Notes: a model not told the origin generated them from the sequence alone. Positions 43,215 to 51,601 are shown, counted from the stretch's first letter. The stretch: DNA of 64,000 nucleotides from Pseudosulfitobacter pseudonitzschiae (GCF_900129395.1 NZ_FQVP01000004.1:516160-580159), one strand, 5' to 3'. Made by a program: numbers and translations.

Positions 43215-44903
43215 ATGATCGACATAAGGGCTATGAGCGATCAGTCGATACATATCGCGGGACAACCCGCGCCGGCGCGGCTGGCCCCAAAGGGGCTGGT
43301 GACGGTGGCGTTGCTGGCGGCGGCGCTGTGCCTGTTGCCGATGGTTGCGGTGTTGCTGGCGTCCTTTGGTGGCGGGTTCGACACTGTGCAGCACCTGATG
43401 CAGACCGTGCTGCCGCGCTACTTGGGCAATACGGTGGCGCTGGCGTTGCTGGTGTCGGTGGGCACTTTCATGGTTGGCGTGGGAGCTGCGTGGCTGGTGA
43501 CGATGACCCGCTTTCCGGGAGTGCGCCTGTTCGAGATCGCGCTGGTGCTGCCACTGGCCTTTCCGGCCTATGTGCTGGCCTATGCTTATACACATATTCT
43601 GGATCACCCCGGAATCGTGCAATCGACATTGCGCGGGATCATGGGCTGGGGCCCGCGCGACTATTGGTTCCCCGAGATTCGCAGCCTGGGCGGTGCGGCG
43701 ATGATGCTGGTGCTGGTGTTGTACCCTTATGTCTACCTGCTGGCGCGGGCGTCCTTCCTGCAACAATCGGGCACGACGTTTCTGGCAGCACGGGCCTTGG
43801 GCAGCTCGATCTGGGGTGCGTTCTTCAAGGTCAGCCTGCCGTTGGCGCGGCCTGCGATTGCGGCGGGGGTGCTGCTGACGGTGATGGAGACCATCGCCGA
43901 TTTTGGCACGGTCGCCTATTTCGGCGTCCAGACCTTTGCCACAGGCATTTACACCAGCTGGTTCAGCCTGGGCGATCGCACGGGGGCCGCGCAACTGGCG
44001 TTGTGCCTGTTGGGGTTTGCGCTGTTGCTGTCGATGCTGGAGCGGGCGCAGCGCGGGCGGGCCAAGTATCATGATCCGTCGCGGGGCGGCAAAGGTGGCA
44101 ATCCGCCGGTCCAGCTGTCAGGCCTGCGGGCAGTGCTGGCGATGCTGCTGTGCGGTGTGCCGGTGCTGTTGGGCGCGCTGCTGCCGATTGTGGTGCTGGT
44201 GATCATGGGGCTGGGGTCCGAGCAGGATCTGACCAGCGCGCGCTATCTGGGCTTTGTGAAAAACTCGCTGACGCTGGCGGCGGTTGCGGCGGTTCTGACG
44301 CTGGGCGCTGCGATTGCGGTCGGCTTTTACAACCGTATTCAGCCGGGCCGCTTGGCACGTGCCGCGGCCTATGTGGCGCGGCTGGGGTATGCGGTGCCGG
44401 GCGGTGTGATTGCGGTCGGGCTGATGGTGCCCTTTGCCGCCTTTGACAACCGGCTGGATGTCTGGATGCGCGCGACCTTTGATATTTCGACGGGCTTGCT
44501 GATCACCGGGTCGATCTGGCTGCTGATCGCGGCCTATATGGTGCGATTCCTTGCGGCGGCGCTGGGGGCCTATGAGGGCGGACAGGCGCTGGTGCACGTG
44601 AACATGGACGCGGCCAGCCGGTCGCTGGGCAAGGGGCCGATGGCCACGCTGCGCCGTGTGCACCTGCCGATCCTGACACCCAGCCTGCTGACGGCAGCGT
44701 TGATTGTGTTTGTGGACGTGATGAAAGAATTGCCCGCGACGCTGATCATGCGCCCGTTCAACTATGACACGCTGGCGGTACAGGCGTACCGTCTGGCCAG
44801 CGACGAACGGCTGGACGGGGCGGCGGTGCCGTCGCTGGTGATTGTGGCGGTGGGGGTGTTGCCGGTGATCCTGATCTGTCGTCAGGTCGGACGCAGCCGG
44901 TAA
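43215..44903 (+). CDS. two-domain ABC transporter permease of the ferric iron (FbpB/SfuB) type, orphan
   Basis: This 562-residue protein is a fused pair of permease domains with about 12 helices. Two coupling-loop EAA motifs are visible: AARALGSSIWGAFFKVSLPLARPAI and AASRSLGKGPMATLRRVHLPI. FbpB-like sequences include LPLAFPAYVLAYAYTHI and YAVPGGVIAVGLMVPF. It would import Fe3+ or a similar substrate with a periplasmic protein and an ATPase, but neither gene adjoins. An in-frame ATG at 43233, just after AAGGG, is an alternative start. Confidence 0.86.
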   Translation: MIDIRAMSDQSIHIAGQPAPARLAPKGLVTVALLAAALCLLPMVAVLLASFGGGFDTVQHLMQTVLPRYLGNTVALALLVSVGTFMVGVGAAWLVTMTRFPGVRLFEIALVLPLAFPAYVLAYAYTHILDHPGIVQSTLRGIMGWGPRDYWFPEIRSLGGAAMMLVLVLYPYVYLLARASFLQQSGTTFLAARALGSSIWGAFFKVSLPLARPAIAAGVLLTVMETIADFGTVAYFGVQTFATGIYTSWFSLGDRTGAAQLALCLLGFALLLSMLERAQRGRAKYHDPSRGGKGGNPPVQLSGLRAVLAMLLCGVPVLLGALLPIVVLVIMGLGSEQDLTSARYLGFVKNSLTLAAVAAVLTLGAAIAVGFYNRIQPGRLARAAAYVARLGYAVPGGVIAVGLMVPFAAFDNRLDVWMRATFDISTGLLITGSIWLLIAAYMVRFLAAALGAYEGGQALVHVNMDAASRSLGKGPMATLRRVHLPILTPSLLTAALIVFVDVMKELPATLIMRPFNYDTLAVQAYRLASDERLDGAAVPSLVIVAVGVLPVILICRQVGRSR

Positions 44904-44906
44904 GCG

Positions 44907-44934
44907 CGGGCAACCCCGAAGGGCCACCCGCTGC
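44907..44934. other. hairpin between convergent permease and yghU genes
   Basis: GCGGGCAACCCC and a partly complementary GGGCCACCCGC flank GAA(G). There is no T run on either side, so it may be a weak or Rho-assisted terminator. Confidence 0.35.
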
Positions 44935-44942
44935 GTTCTGTA

Positions 44943-45818
44943 TCAGCTTTCGCTGTCGTCGCCGATCTTGTCCCACGTACGGGTTTCGAAATCCGATGCG
45001 TCGTGACGTTCACGCAGCTGGTATTCTGGCGCGCCAGAGGCACGGTTGACCATGCGACCGCGTTTAACGGCGGGGCGTTCGTCGATCTTTTTCGCCCAGG
45101 CCATCACGTTGGTATAGCTTTCCACATCCAGGAAGGTTGCTGCGTCGTACAGGCGGCCCAGAACCAGCTGGCCATACCAGGGCCAGATTGCGATGTCCGC
45201 AATCGTGTATTCGTCGCCTGCGATATAGGGATGGTCGGCCAGCTGCCGCTCGAGCACGTCAAGCTGGCGTTTGGCTTCCATGGTAAAGCGGTTGATCGGG
45301 TATTCCCACTTTTCCGGCGCATAGGCGTAAAAGTGGCCAAAGCCGCCGCCCAGATAGGGCGCGCTGCCCATTTGCCACATAACCCAGTTCATCACTTCGG
45401 TGCGGGCCGGGCCGGAGGCGGGAAGGAATTCGCCGAATTTCTCGGCCAGGTGGAACAGGATCGACGCGCTTTCGAACACGCGCACAGGCGTGTCGCCCGA
45501 GCGGTCCATCAGGGCGGGGATTTTCGAGTTCGGGTTGATTTCGACAAAGCCCGAAGAAAACTGGTCGCCCTCACCGATGTTGATCAGGTAGGCGTCATAT
45601 TCCGCGCCCTTGTGACCCTTTTCGAGCAACTCTTCGAGCATCACGGTGACTTTGACGCCGTTGGGCGTGGCGAGCGAGTGCAATTGCATCGGGTGTTTGC
45701 CGACGTCCAGCTTTTTGTCGTGTGTCGGACCAGCGATGGGGCGGTTGATGTTGGCGAATCGCCCGCCACTGCTTTTGTCCCAGGTCCAGACGTCGGGGGG
45801 CGTGTAGGTGTCGGTCAT
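44943..45818 (-). CDS. yghU: glutathione transferase family disulfide-bond reductase YghU
   Basis: This 291-residue protein matches YghU/Nu-class GSTs, which reduce organic disulfides and peroxides with two bound glutathiones. The family N-terminus (YTPPDVWTWDKSSGGRFANINRP) and the Thr-Pro-Asn in LATPNGVKVTVML, which replaces a catalytic Cys/Ser, are clear. Later come NPNSKIPAL, VFESASILFHLAE and the helical domain with AGDEYTIADIAIWPWYG. The ATG at 45818 gives the family start. A dispersed repeat lies upstream. Confidence 0.95.
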   Translation of the reverse strand: MTDTYTPPDVWTWDKSSGGRFANINRPIAGPTHDKKLDVGKHPMQLHSLATPNGVKVTVMLEELLEKGHKGAEYDAYLINIGEGDQFSSGFVEINPNSKIPALMDRSGDTPVRVFESASILFHLAEKFGEFLPASGPARTEVMNWVMWQMGSAPYLGGGFGHFYAYAPEKWEYPINRFTMEAKRQLDVLERQLADHPYIAGDEYTIADIAIWPWYGQLVLGRLYDAATFLDVESYTNVMAWAKKIDERPAVKRGRMVNRASGAPEYQLRERHDASDFETRTWDKIGDDSES

Positions 45819-45888
45819 TCTAAGTGCCTTTCGGTCAGGGGTTTGCAAGCAACTTATGATCTTGTGCGAAAGGCGCAAGGTCACGCTG

Positions 45889-45950
45889 GGGGCACTGCCT
45901 CCGGCGCTGGTGCGCCTCTCCCGGGATATTCACGGCCAAAAGAACGCGGG
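45889..45950. repeat. dispersed hairpin repeat, copy E (CCCGGGATATT type)
   Basis: A GC-rich hairpin part (GGGGGCACTGCCTCC, GGCGCTGGTGCGCC) is followed by CTCCCGGGATATTCACGG and CCAAAAGAACG. It resembles copy D at 36599. It lies between the yghU start and the rpmJ terminator. Confidence 0.65.
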
Positions 45951-45968
45951 CTTGGGGATTTCGGGCAA

Positions 45969-45999
45969 TAAAAAAGCCGCCCCGAAGGACGGCCTTTTT
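45969..45999 (-). terminator. intrinsic terminator after rpmJ
   Basis: On the minus strand GCCGTCC and GGGCGGC pair (one G-U) around TTCG and are followed by TTTTTT. It lies 22 bases after the rpmJ stop. The A run on the other side means it could also work in the plus direction. Confidence 0.85.
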
Positions 46000-46020
46000 G
46001 AAAATGATCTGGCGTAAGCC

Positions 46021-46146
46021 TTAGCCCTGGCGGGCTTTGAACCGGCGCTGCGTCTTGTTGATGACGTACACACGGCCTTTGCGACGCACAACGCGGCAGT
46101 CACGGTGCCGGTTTTTGAGCGAGCGGAGCGAGTTGCGAACCTTCAT
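46021..46146 (-). CDS. rpmJ: 50S ribosomal protein L36
   Basis: This 41-residue basic protein reads [18 protein letters not shown] and continues [23 protein letters not shown], the alphaproteobacterial type of L36. Only part of the zinc site remains (one Cys and one His), so it is the zinc-independent form. GAGGAAG precedes the ATG. It lies 83 bases downstream of tRNA-Val on the same strand with no clear terminator between, and a strong terminator follows it. Confidence 0.97.
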   Translation of the reverse strand: MKVRNSLRSLKNRHRDCRVVRRKGRVYVINKTQRRFKARQG

Positions 46147-46229
46147 GGCGCTTCTTCCTCATGTTTCATGGCGCGAAGCAGCGCCGGGGTTGCGGGTGTC
46201 CGGGCAGGGTGCCCGAACTGTGAATAGAA

Positions 46230-46304
46230 TGGTGGGCGATACAAGGATCGAACTTGTGACCCCTTCGATGTCAACGAAGTGCTCTACCGCTGAGCTAATC
46301 GCCC
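46230..46304 (-). tRNA. tRNA-Val (anticodon GAC)
   Basis: The minus strand folds as a full cloverleaf of 75 bases. The acceptor stem pairs GGGCGAT with ATCGCCC, the D arm is TAGCTCAGCGGTAGAGC, and the anticodon stem-loop CTTCG-TTGACAT-CGAAG exposes GAC. The T arm contains GTTCGATCC and the CCA end is encoded. It reads GUC/GUU valine codons. Confidence 0.97.
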
Positions 46305-46454
46305 ACTCTGGCCTTCACGAAACACTGCCCCAAAACAAAAATGGGGCGCGAGATTTCGCGCCGGTAGGGGGGCGTATAAAAGGAGTCGGAAGCGGGATCA
46401 AGGGCTTTTGATACGTGTATTTCATGCGCTATGTTATTTCCATGAGGAGAGCCG

Positions 46455-47315
46455 ATGCCCAAGCTTGCTTACGAAGTCCTGCACCCTGACAGGAATACGT
46501 CCTGTGTGGTGTTCGCGTCGCCACATTCGGGGCGCGATTATCCTTGGCGATTCTTGCGGACAACAGTGCTGAACGAGCATCAGGTGCGGTCGTCGGAAGA
46601 TGCCTTTGTCGACAAGCTGTTTGAGTGCGCCCCCCGGTTCGGAGCGAGCTTTCTCAAGGCCGGCGCGCCGCGTGCCTTTGTGGACCTGAACCGGGCGGTG
46701 GACGAACTGGACCCCGCGTTGATTGAAGGGGTGCGTCCCAAGGGTCATAACCCGCGTGTGGCGTCTGGCCTTGGCGTGGTGCCCCGCGTGGTGGCGAATG
46801 GCCGTGCGATCTATCGCGGCAAGCTCAGCCTTGCAGAGGCCGAGCGGCGTATTGATCTGTATTGGCGACCCTACCACGCAATGCTGCAGCAATTGCTGGA
46901 CAGCGCGCACCGCCGTCATGGGCAGGCGGTTTTGATTGATTGCCATTCGATGCCCCATGAGGCGATGGACAGTGTCGTGCGTGGCGGAATGAAGCGGCCT
47001 GATGTGGTGCTGGGTGACCGCTTTGGCGCGGCGGCAGCGGGCGAGGTCGTGGACCGGATCGAGGCCGCCTTTGTGGCCGCCGGGTTTGTCGTGACGCGCA
47101 ATGCGCCCTTTGCCGGGGCCTATATTACCCAGGCCTATGGGCGACCTGCGCGTGGGCAACATGCGGTTCAGGTCGAGATCGACCGGTCGCTTTATATGAA
47201 CGAGGCGCTGGTGCGACCCAATGGTGGTTTTGACGACATTCGCGCGCGGCTGGCGGCGGTTGTGGCCGAGGTGGCGCAGATCGGTCAGGGGCGGATGCCC
47301 TTGGCAGCCGAGTGA
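46455..47315 (+). CDS. N-formylglutamate amidohydrolase family protein
   Basis: This 286-residue protein should hydrolyse N-formyl-L-glutamate to glutamate and formate, the last step of one histidine-degradation route. Conserved parts are VVFASPHSGRDYP, the DLNRAVDELDP segment, LIDCHSMPH (metal-binding Asp/His) and QVEIDRSLYMNE. No hut genes are adjacent, so formyl-amino-acid scavenging is another option. GAGGAGAGCCG precedes the ATG closely. Confidence 0.88.
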   Translation: MPKLAYEVLHPDRNTSCVVFASPHSGRDYPWRFLRTTVLNEHQVRSSEDAFVDKLFECAPRFGASFLKAGAPRAFVDLNRAVDELDPALIEGVRPKGHNPRVASGLGVVPRVVANGRAIYRGKLSLAEAERRIDLYWRPYHAMLQQLLDSAHRRHGQAVLIDCHSMPHEAMDSVVRGGMKRPDVVLGDRFGAAAAGEVVDRIEAAFVAAGFVVTRNAPFAGAYITQAYGRPARGQHAVQVEIDRSLYMNEALVRPNGGFDDIRARLAAVVAEVAQIGQGRMPLAAE

Positions 47316-47390
47316 TCTGACGCCCCGTTACGCTGGTCTCCGGAGCGATTGCGGGTAGCGTTGCCGGAACGGTACTCAGGGGAGAGAGCG

Positions 47391-48065
47391 ATGGACCTGG
47401 AACAGGCAATGTCCGAGCGGCGCAGCATCAGAGGGTTCAAGCCCGATCCGGTGCCGCGCGATCTGCTGGAAGAGATCATCGCGCTGGCCAATCGCGCACC
47501 GTCGTCGATGAATACGCAGCCCTGGCATTTTCATGTGCTGACCGGTGCGCCGCTGGAAGCTGTGCGCGCGGGCAATTCGGAGCGGATGCTGTCTGGCGTG
47601 CCGCCGCAGCGCGAAATCGTGGATCACGGCGCCTATCAGGGTGTTCACCGCGACCGGCAGGTTGAAATTGCGATCCAGTTGTTCGAGGCGATGGGGATCG
47701 AGCGTGACAACAAGGAAAAGCGGCAGGACTGGGTGATGCGCGGCTTTCGCCAGTTCGATGCGCCGGTGTCGGTGGTTGTGACCTTTGACAGGGATCTGGA
47801 AGGCGGGACGATTGCGCATTTCGATCTGGGCGCCGTGACCTATGGGCTGGTGTTGGCAGCTTGGAGCCGTGGACTGGGTGCCGTGATCAACGGTCAGGGT
47901 ATCATGCAGTCGCCGGTGGTGCGGGAACACGCGGGCATTCCCGACGACCAAGTGATTCTGACCTGTGTGGCGCTGGGCTGGCCAGACGAAGAGTTCTCGG
48001 CCAATTCGGTTGTGTCGCGGCGACGGGATGTGAGCGAAATGGCGCGATTTGTCGGGTTCGACTGA
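47391..48065 (+). CDS. nitroreductase family FMN oxidoreductase
   Basis: This 224-residue protein has the nitroreductase FMN-binding N-terminus (ERRSIRGFKPDPVP, then LANRAPSSMNTQPWHF) and the C-terminal CVALGWPDEE segment that lies over the flavin. Such enzymes use NAD(P)H to reduce nitro, quinone or enone compounds. The ATG at 47391 follows GGGGAGAGA. It is 75 bases after the amidohydrolase gene and convergent with dinB. Confidence 0.91.
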   Translation: MDLEQAMSERRSIRGFKPDPVPRDLLEEIIALANRAPSSMNTQPWHFHVLTGAPLEAVRAGNSERMLSGVPPQREIVDHGAYQGVHRDRQVEIAIQLFEAMGIERDNKEKRQDWVMRGFRQFDAPVSVVVTFDRDLEGGTIAHFDLGAVTYGLVLAAWSRGLGAVINGQGIMQSPVVREHAGIPDDQVILTCVALGWPDEEFSANSVVSRRRDVSEMARFVGFD

Positions 48066-48068
48066 GGG

Positions 48069-49322
48069 CTAGCGCAATGCACGGCCCTTGACGATGGCGT
48101 CGGGGCCAAAGCGGCTGCGGATTTTGTCGGTGGCGCGTTCGGCCTGGGTGCGCTTGGTCTTGTTCGGGTCCAGAAGATCGCCCTCGGTGTCGGCCTTGTC
48201 CGCATTTGTCAGATCGGAAATGCCACAGCCCAGCAGCCGGTAGGGGCCTTCGTTGCCGACCTGATCGAACAGGGCGCGGGCGGTGCGATAGATGGTGTCG
48301 GCCATCTGGGTCGGGCTGTGCAGGGACAGCCGCCGCGTTAATGTACTGTGGTTGGCGCGTTTCAGCTTTAGCGTGACGACACGGCCGGCCAGATCCTTTG
48401 CCTTGGCGCGGTCCGATACCTTTTCGGCCATGCGCCACAGGTGGCCGTCCAGGATATCGGGATCGGCGGTGTCATCGTTGAAGGTGGTCTCATTCGAGAT
48501 GGATTTCATCGGCTCGTGTGCCGTCACCCGCCGCGCGTCAATGCCCCGGGCCAGATGCCACAACCGGTCGCCCATGGCACCGAAGCGGGCGATTAGGTCC
48601 TGTTTGTCCCAACGCTTCAGGTCGGCAAAGCTGCGTATGCCGGCCTTGTCCAGCGAGGCCTGCGCCGCAGTGCCGACGCCCCAGATCAGCCGGACCGGCT
48701 TGTCATGCAGAAAGCTTTCGGTTTCGGCCTTGCCGATCACCGAGAATCCGTGCGGCTTGTCCAGGTCCGAGGCGATCTTGGCCAGGAACTTGTTATGGGA
48801 CAGCCCGATCGACCCGGTCAGCCCCAGTTCGCTGCGCATCCGTCGGATCAGGCGCGCCAGCATCACTGCGGGCGGCGCGCCGTGCATCCGTTGCGTTCCG
48901 CTGAGATCCATAAAGGCCTCGTCCAGTGACAGCGGCTGGATGGCGGGGGTCAGGTCCTCCATCATCGCGCGGATGGCCCGCGAGGCTTCGACATAGGCGG
49001 CCATGCGCGGTTTGACGATAATCGCATCCGGGCACAGTTTTAGAGCCTGGAACATCGGCATCGCCGAGCGCACACCGCGAATTCGCGCGACATAGCAGGC
49101 TGTGGACACCACGCCACGCCGCCCGCCGCCGATGATCAACGGTTTCCCCTCCAGCGCGGGGTTGTCGCGTTTTTCCACCGAGGCGTAGAAGGCGTCGCAA
49201 TCCATGTGGGCGATGCTCAGGCTGTTCAGTTCGGGATGGCTGACGACGCGCGGACTTGCGCAGGCCGGACAGCGGCGCGCGGTGTCGAATTGGTGCAGGC
49301 AGTCTCGGCAGAGGGCAGGCAT
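48069..49322 (-). CDS. dinB: DNA polymerase IV, with N-terminal zinc-ribbon-like extension
   Basis: This 417-residue Y-family polymerase performs translesion synthesis. Catalytic motifs are AHMDCDAFYASVEKRDNP and SLDEAFMDLSG, with the GVVSTACYVARIRGVRSAMP finger segment and helix-hairpin-helix LIWGVGTAAQASLDKAG. About 35 residues precede the usual start and hold two CxxC pairs (CRDC and CPAC), suggesting a small zinc ribbon. The little-finger domain is present; the C-terminal QLSLF-like clamp motif is not obvious. It is divergent from a NUDIX gene 51 bases away. Confidence 0.94.
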   Translation of the reverse strand: MPALCRDCLHQFDTARRCPACASPRVVSHPELNSLSIAHMDCDAFYASVEKRDNPALEGKPLIIGGGRRGVVSTACYVARIRGVRSAMPMFQALKLCPDAIIVKPRMAAYVEASRAIRAMMEDLTPAIQPLSLDEAFMDLSGTQRMHGAPPAVMLARLIRRMRSELGLTGSIGLSHNKFLAKIASDLDKPHGFSVIGKAETESFLHDKPVRLIWGVGTAAQASLDKAGIRSFADLKRWDKQDLIARFGAMGDRLWHLARGIDARRVTAHEPMKSISNETTFNDDTADPDILDGHLWRMAEKVSDRAKAKDLAGRVVTLKLKRANHSTLTRRLSLHSPTQMADTIYRTARALFDQVGNEGPYRLLGCGISDLTNADKADTEGDLLDPNKTKRTQAERATDKIRSRFGPDAIVKGRALR

Positions 49323-49373
49323 GGCTTTGCATCTGTGCTAGAGTGGGGATCAGTCTAGCGCGGGGATGCGGAA

Positions 49374-49802
49374 ATGAACATGCCATTTGCAGGTGCCAAG
49401 CTGGCGCTTTTCATTGGCACGCGGGTGGCGGTGATCCGGCGCGACGACATCGCGGGGATTCCATGGCCTGACTATCTGGACCTGCCCGGCGGCGGGCGCG
49501 AGGGGAGTGAAACGCCTTTGGCCTGCGCCTTGCGTGAGACACGCGAGGAACTGGGGTTGGTGGTGCCCACGCCGGTGGTGACCTGGGGAAAGCGGTTTAC
49601 CGAAGGAGGTGGCGACAAATGGTTTTTTGCCGGACATTTGCCCGAAGACGTCGCGTCGCAGATCGTCTTGGGGGACGAAGGTCAAAGCTGGCAACTGATG
49701 GCGCCGCAGATGTTCATCGCCCATCCCAAGGCGGTTCCGCACTTTCAGACCCGGCTGGCGCTGTATCTGTCGGGGGTGTCAGGGGACGATTTTGCGCTTT
49801 GA
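49374..49802 (+). CDS. NUDIX hydrolase
   Basis: This 142-residue protein has a complete Nudix box, G-X5-E-X7-RETREELGL, at about residues 42-64, so Mg2+-dependent cleavage of a nucleoside diphosphate-linked compound is expected. The specificity cannot be read from sequence. It shares a short divergent promoter region with dinB, so a nucleotide-pool sanitising role (MutT-like) is plausible but unproven. Confidence 0.9.
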   Translation: MNMPFAGAKLALFIGTRVAVIRRDDIAGIPWPDYLDLPGGGREGSETPLACALRETREELGLVVPTPVVTWGKRFTEGGGDKWFFAGHLPEDVASQIVLGDEGQSWQLMAPQMFIAHPKAVPHFQTRLALYLSGVSGDDFAL

Positions 49803-49826
49803 AATCCGGTGCTTCCAAAAGAAAGA

Positions 49827-49849
49827 CCCCCCGCAAAACAAGCGGGGGG
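49827..49849. terminator. strong hairpin between convergent NUDIX and pyrF genes
   Basis: CCCCCCGC and GCGGGGGG pair perfectly around AAAACAA, 24 bases after the NUDIX stop. The plus strand lacks a T run, while the minus strand continues TCTTTCTTTT, so it may serve pyrF weakly or both genes. Confidence 0.55.
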
Positions 49850-49995
49850 AGGTGACGAACTTCAGGAAGAGCCAGTTCGTCGGGGAGTATCACCTGTCAT
49901 TTAACATAGCCGAATTTCGCCTTTCAGGCGAGTAAGGAAATCCAGACCAAACCTATATGCAGTGGCCTGTGCCAATTTTCCCACATCCTGTGCGA

Positions 49996-50694
49996 TCAGG
50001 GCAGGCTGGCGAGGATGTCATTTGCTGCCTGGGTGGGGTTGGCAGCGGCCCAGATCGGGCGCCCGACGACGATGTGATCCGCCCCGTCGGTGATGGCCTG
50101 CGCCGGTGTCGCCACGCGTTTCTGGTCGCCCAGATCGGCCCCTGCAGGGCGCACGCCGGGGGTGACGATCAGGCGGTCCGCAGCCTCGGGCAGGGCGCGG
50201 ATCATCGCGGCCTCTTGCGGCGAGGCGATGATGCCGTCGGCCCCTGCGTCAAATGCGCGGCCTGCGCGTTCGACCACTAGGTCGGCGGTGGCACCGTCCT
50301 TGATCAGGCAGGCATCCAGATCGGCGCGGTCCAGTGAGGTCAGGATGGTGACGGCGAGGATTTTCATGTTCGACCCTGCAGCCCCCTCTTTGGCGGCGCG
50401 GACGACGTGGGGGTCGCCGTGCACGGTCAGGAAATCCAGATCGAACTGGGCCAACCCGCGCACCGCCGCCTCGACCGTGGCGCCGATGTCGAAGAGTTTC
50501 ATATCCAGAAAGATGCGCTTGCCCTGTTCCTGCTTCAGCTCGTTGGCCAAAGCCAGCCCGCCGCCGGTCAGCATCCCCAGACCGATTTTGTAAAAGGTGA
50601 CGGCATCGCCCAGATCTTCGGCCAGTTTCAAACTGGCAACGGCGTTGGGAACATCAAGGGCAACGATCAGGCGGTCATTTGGGGAATGTGTCAT
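49996..50694 (-). CDS. pyrF: orotidine 5'-phosphate decarboxylase
   Basis: This 232-residue enzyme makes UMP, the last step of de novo pyrimidine synthesis. The N-terminal IVALDVPN, the catalytic signature FLDMKLFDIGATV (Lys and Asp of the K-x-x-D pair), LTVHGDP, and the phosphate-binding VTPGVRP and IVVGRPIW segments are all present. I chose the ATG at 50694 (MTHSPNDRL); the open frame continues upstream without family similarity. It is not linked to other pyr genes here. Confidence 0.97.
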   Translation of the reverse strand: MTHSPNDRLIVALDVPNAVASLKLAEDLGDAVTFYKIGLGMLTGGGLALANELKQEQGKRIFLDMKLFDIGATVEAAVRGLAQFDLDFLTVHGDPHVVRAAKEGAAGSNMKILAVTILTSLDRADLDACLIKDGATADLVVERAGRAFDAGADGIIASPQEAAMIRALPEAADRLIVTPGVRPAGADLGDQKRVATPAQAITDGADHIVVGRPIWAAANPTQAANDILASLP

Positions 50695-50775
50695 GTGCGG
50701 GCTCCTTTGCGCTGGAATGCGCTTAGCGCGAATGGGCCTGTTGCGGCAAGTCCGGGGTGCGGCGGGGGTGTGGGC

Positions 50776-50813
50776 AAAAAAAAGGCCCGGATGGCACAGG
50801 GGCACATCCGGGC
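50776..50813 (-). terminator. intrinsic terminator (minus strand)
   Basis: GCCCGGATG and CATCCGGGC form a nine-pair stem, followed on the minus strand by an eight-base T run. It ends transcription coming from the 105-residue protein gene, upstream of pyrF. Confidence 0.88.
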
Positions 50814-50909
50814 AGAGCATCAGAGACCTAGCAGGCAGGCACGTGTCTCTGGTAGTGCGGCGTCATGAGGGGTCGGGGACAGAAACGACCTTCAGAATGT
50901 GCCGCGATG
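50784..50909 (-). ncRNA. possible 3'UTR-derived small RNA
   Basis: After the stop of the 105-residue protein gene the minus strand has about 125 bases with a first stem (CAGAGAC/GTCTCTG arms at 50821-50851) and then the strong terminator at 50776-50813. Two stems with a Rho-independent end are typical of Hfq-binding 3'UTR RNAs, but nothing shows processing here. Confidence 0.3.
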
Positions 50910-51227
50910 CTATGCTGCGAGGCGTCGCAACATGGCAATGGGGTCTAACGATAGCTTGCGGCGTACTTTGGCCGCGCCGGAGCGGGCGCGGGCCTGAGCC
51001 GCAGCAAGAGCGGTTGAAGACGACAGCCCGCCGCGCCCGGCATGGCGCCGCAGCGCTTGCGTGGCGAGGCCCGAGGCCGCGTCGGAATAGGTCATGGTGA
51101 TTGGTGCATCAATCGCGCAGGCATATTTGCGTGCGCCCTGTGGTGCGTGTACCGTGACCAAAGCCTCAAAGCTTTGTGTCGTCGCGTTGTAGATCACACT
51201 GTTCAGCTCAACGGGATACTGTTGCAT
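50910..51227 (-). CDS. uncharacterised 105-residue protein
   Basis: I do not recognise a named family. The N-terminal half looks like a compact beta-rich domain (YPVELNSVIYNATTQSFEALVTVH, ARKYACAIDAPITMTYSDAA), and the C-terminal half is Ala/Arg-rich and helical (LATQALRRHAGRGGLSS through KVRRKLSLDPIAMLRRL), likely basic and possibly nucleic-acid binding. AGGTG lies 8 bases before the ATG. An AT-rich region upstream and a strong terminator downstream make it a single-gene unit. Confidence 0.7.
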   Translation of the reverse strand: MQQYPVELNSVIYNATTQSFEALVTVHAPQGARKYACAIDAPITMTYSDAASGLATQALRRHAGRGGLSSSTALAAAQARARSGAAKVRRKLSLDPIAMLRRLAA

Positions 51228-51601
51228 TTTGACACCTATGTGTTGTCGTCTGCATAATAAACGTTTGACATGCTTCTACGGTTTCAAATTTAGTTAACGT
51301 TTTTTTGACATATTGATTTTTAACGATTTTTTATGAGGGCATTGCACCCTATGGGAGAGTTTCCCGCTTTTTGCCCGAATCGCAGTGGCATTTCTGTGGA
51401 ATCTGGCTGTCGACGGGCGGGCGATTGGCCGCGAGGCCGATGAAATCCTGTCTTTGCGTCGAAAGAGACAGATTGTGGCGTTTGAAATCTTGAACCCGGG
51501 GCTGTCAGCGCCCAATTTATGATCAAGGCCCTTCACCGTCGTGTGTGCTGCAAAGTCAGGCGCGCGACATCATCAGGGCGCTTTTGAAAAGGAGACTATC
51601 T
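51228..51601. other. 374-base intergenic region between divergent small-protein gene and clpB
   Basis: The left half (51240-51345) is AT-rich with two TTGACA elements (51266 and about 51308) and T runs, likely promoter DNA. The right half has normal composition and contains the heat-shock-type promoter listed separately. I see no convincing gene in it. Confidence 0.6.
51489..51519 (+). promoter_or_regulatory. heat-shock (RpoH-type) promoter of clpB
   Basis: CTTGAAC (51489-51495), a 15-base spacer and CCCAATTTA (51511-51519) fit the sigma-32 consensus CTTGAAA then CCCATnT. It lies 82 bases before the clpB ATG, consistent with heat-shock control of this chaperone. Confidence 0.65.

Noticed and set aside
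46037..46411. 124-codon plus-strand frame over rpmJ and tRNA-Val
   Set aside because: It runs antisense through a ribosomal protein gene and a tRNA and cannot be a real protein gene.
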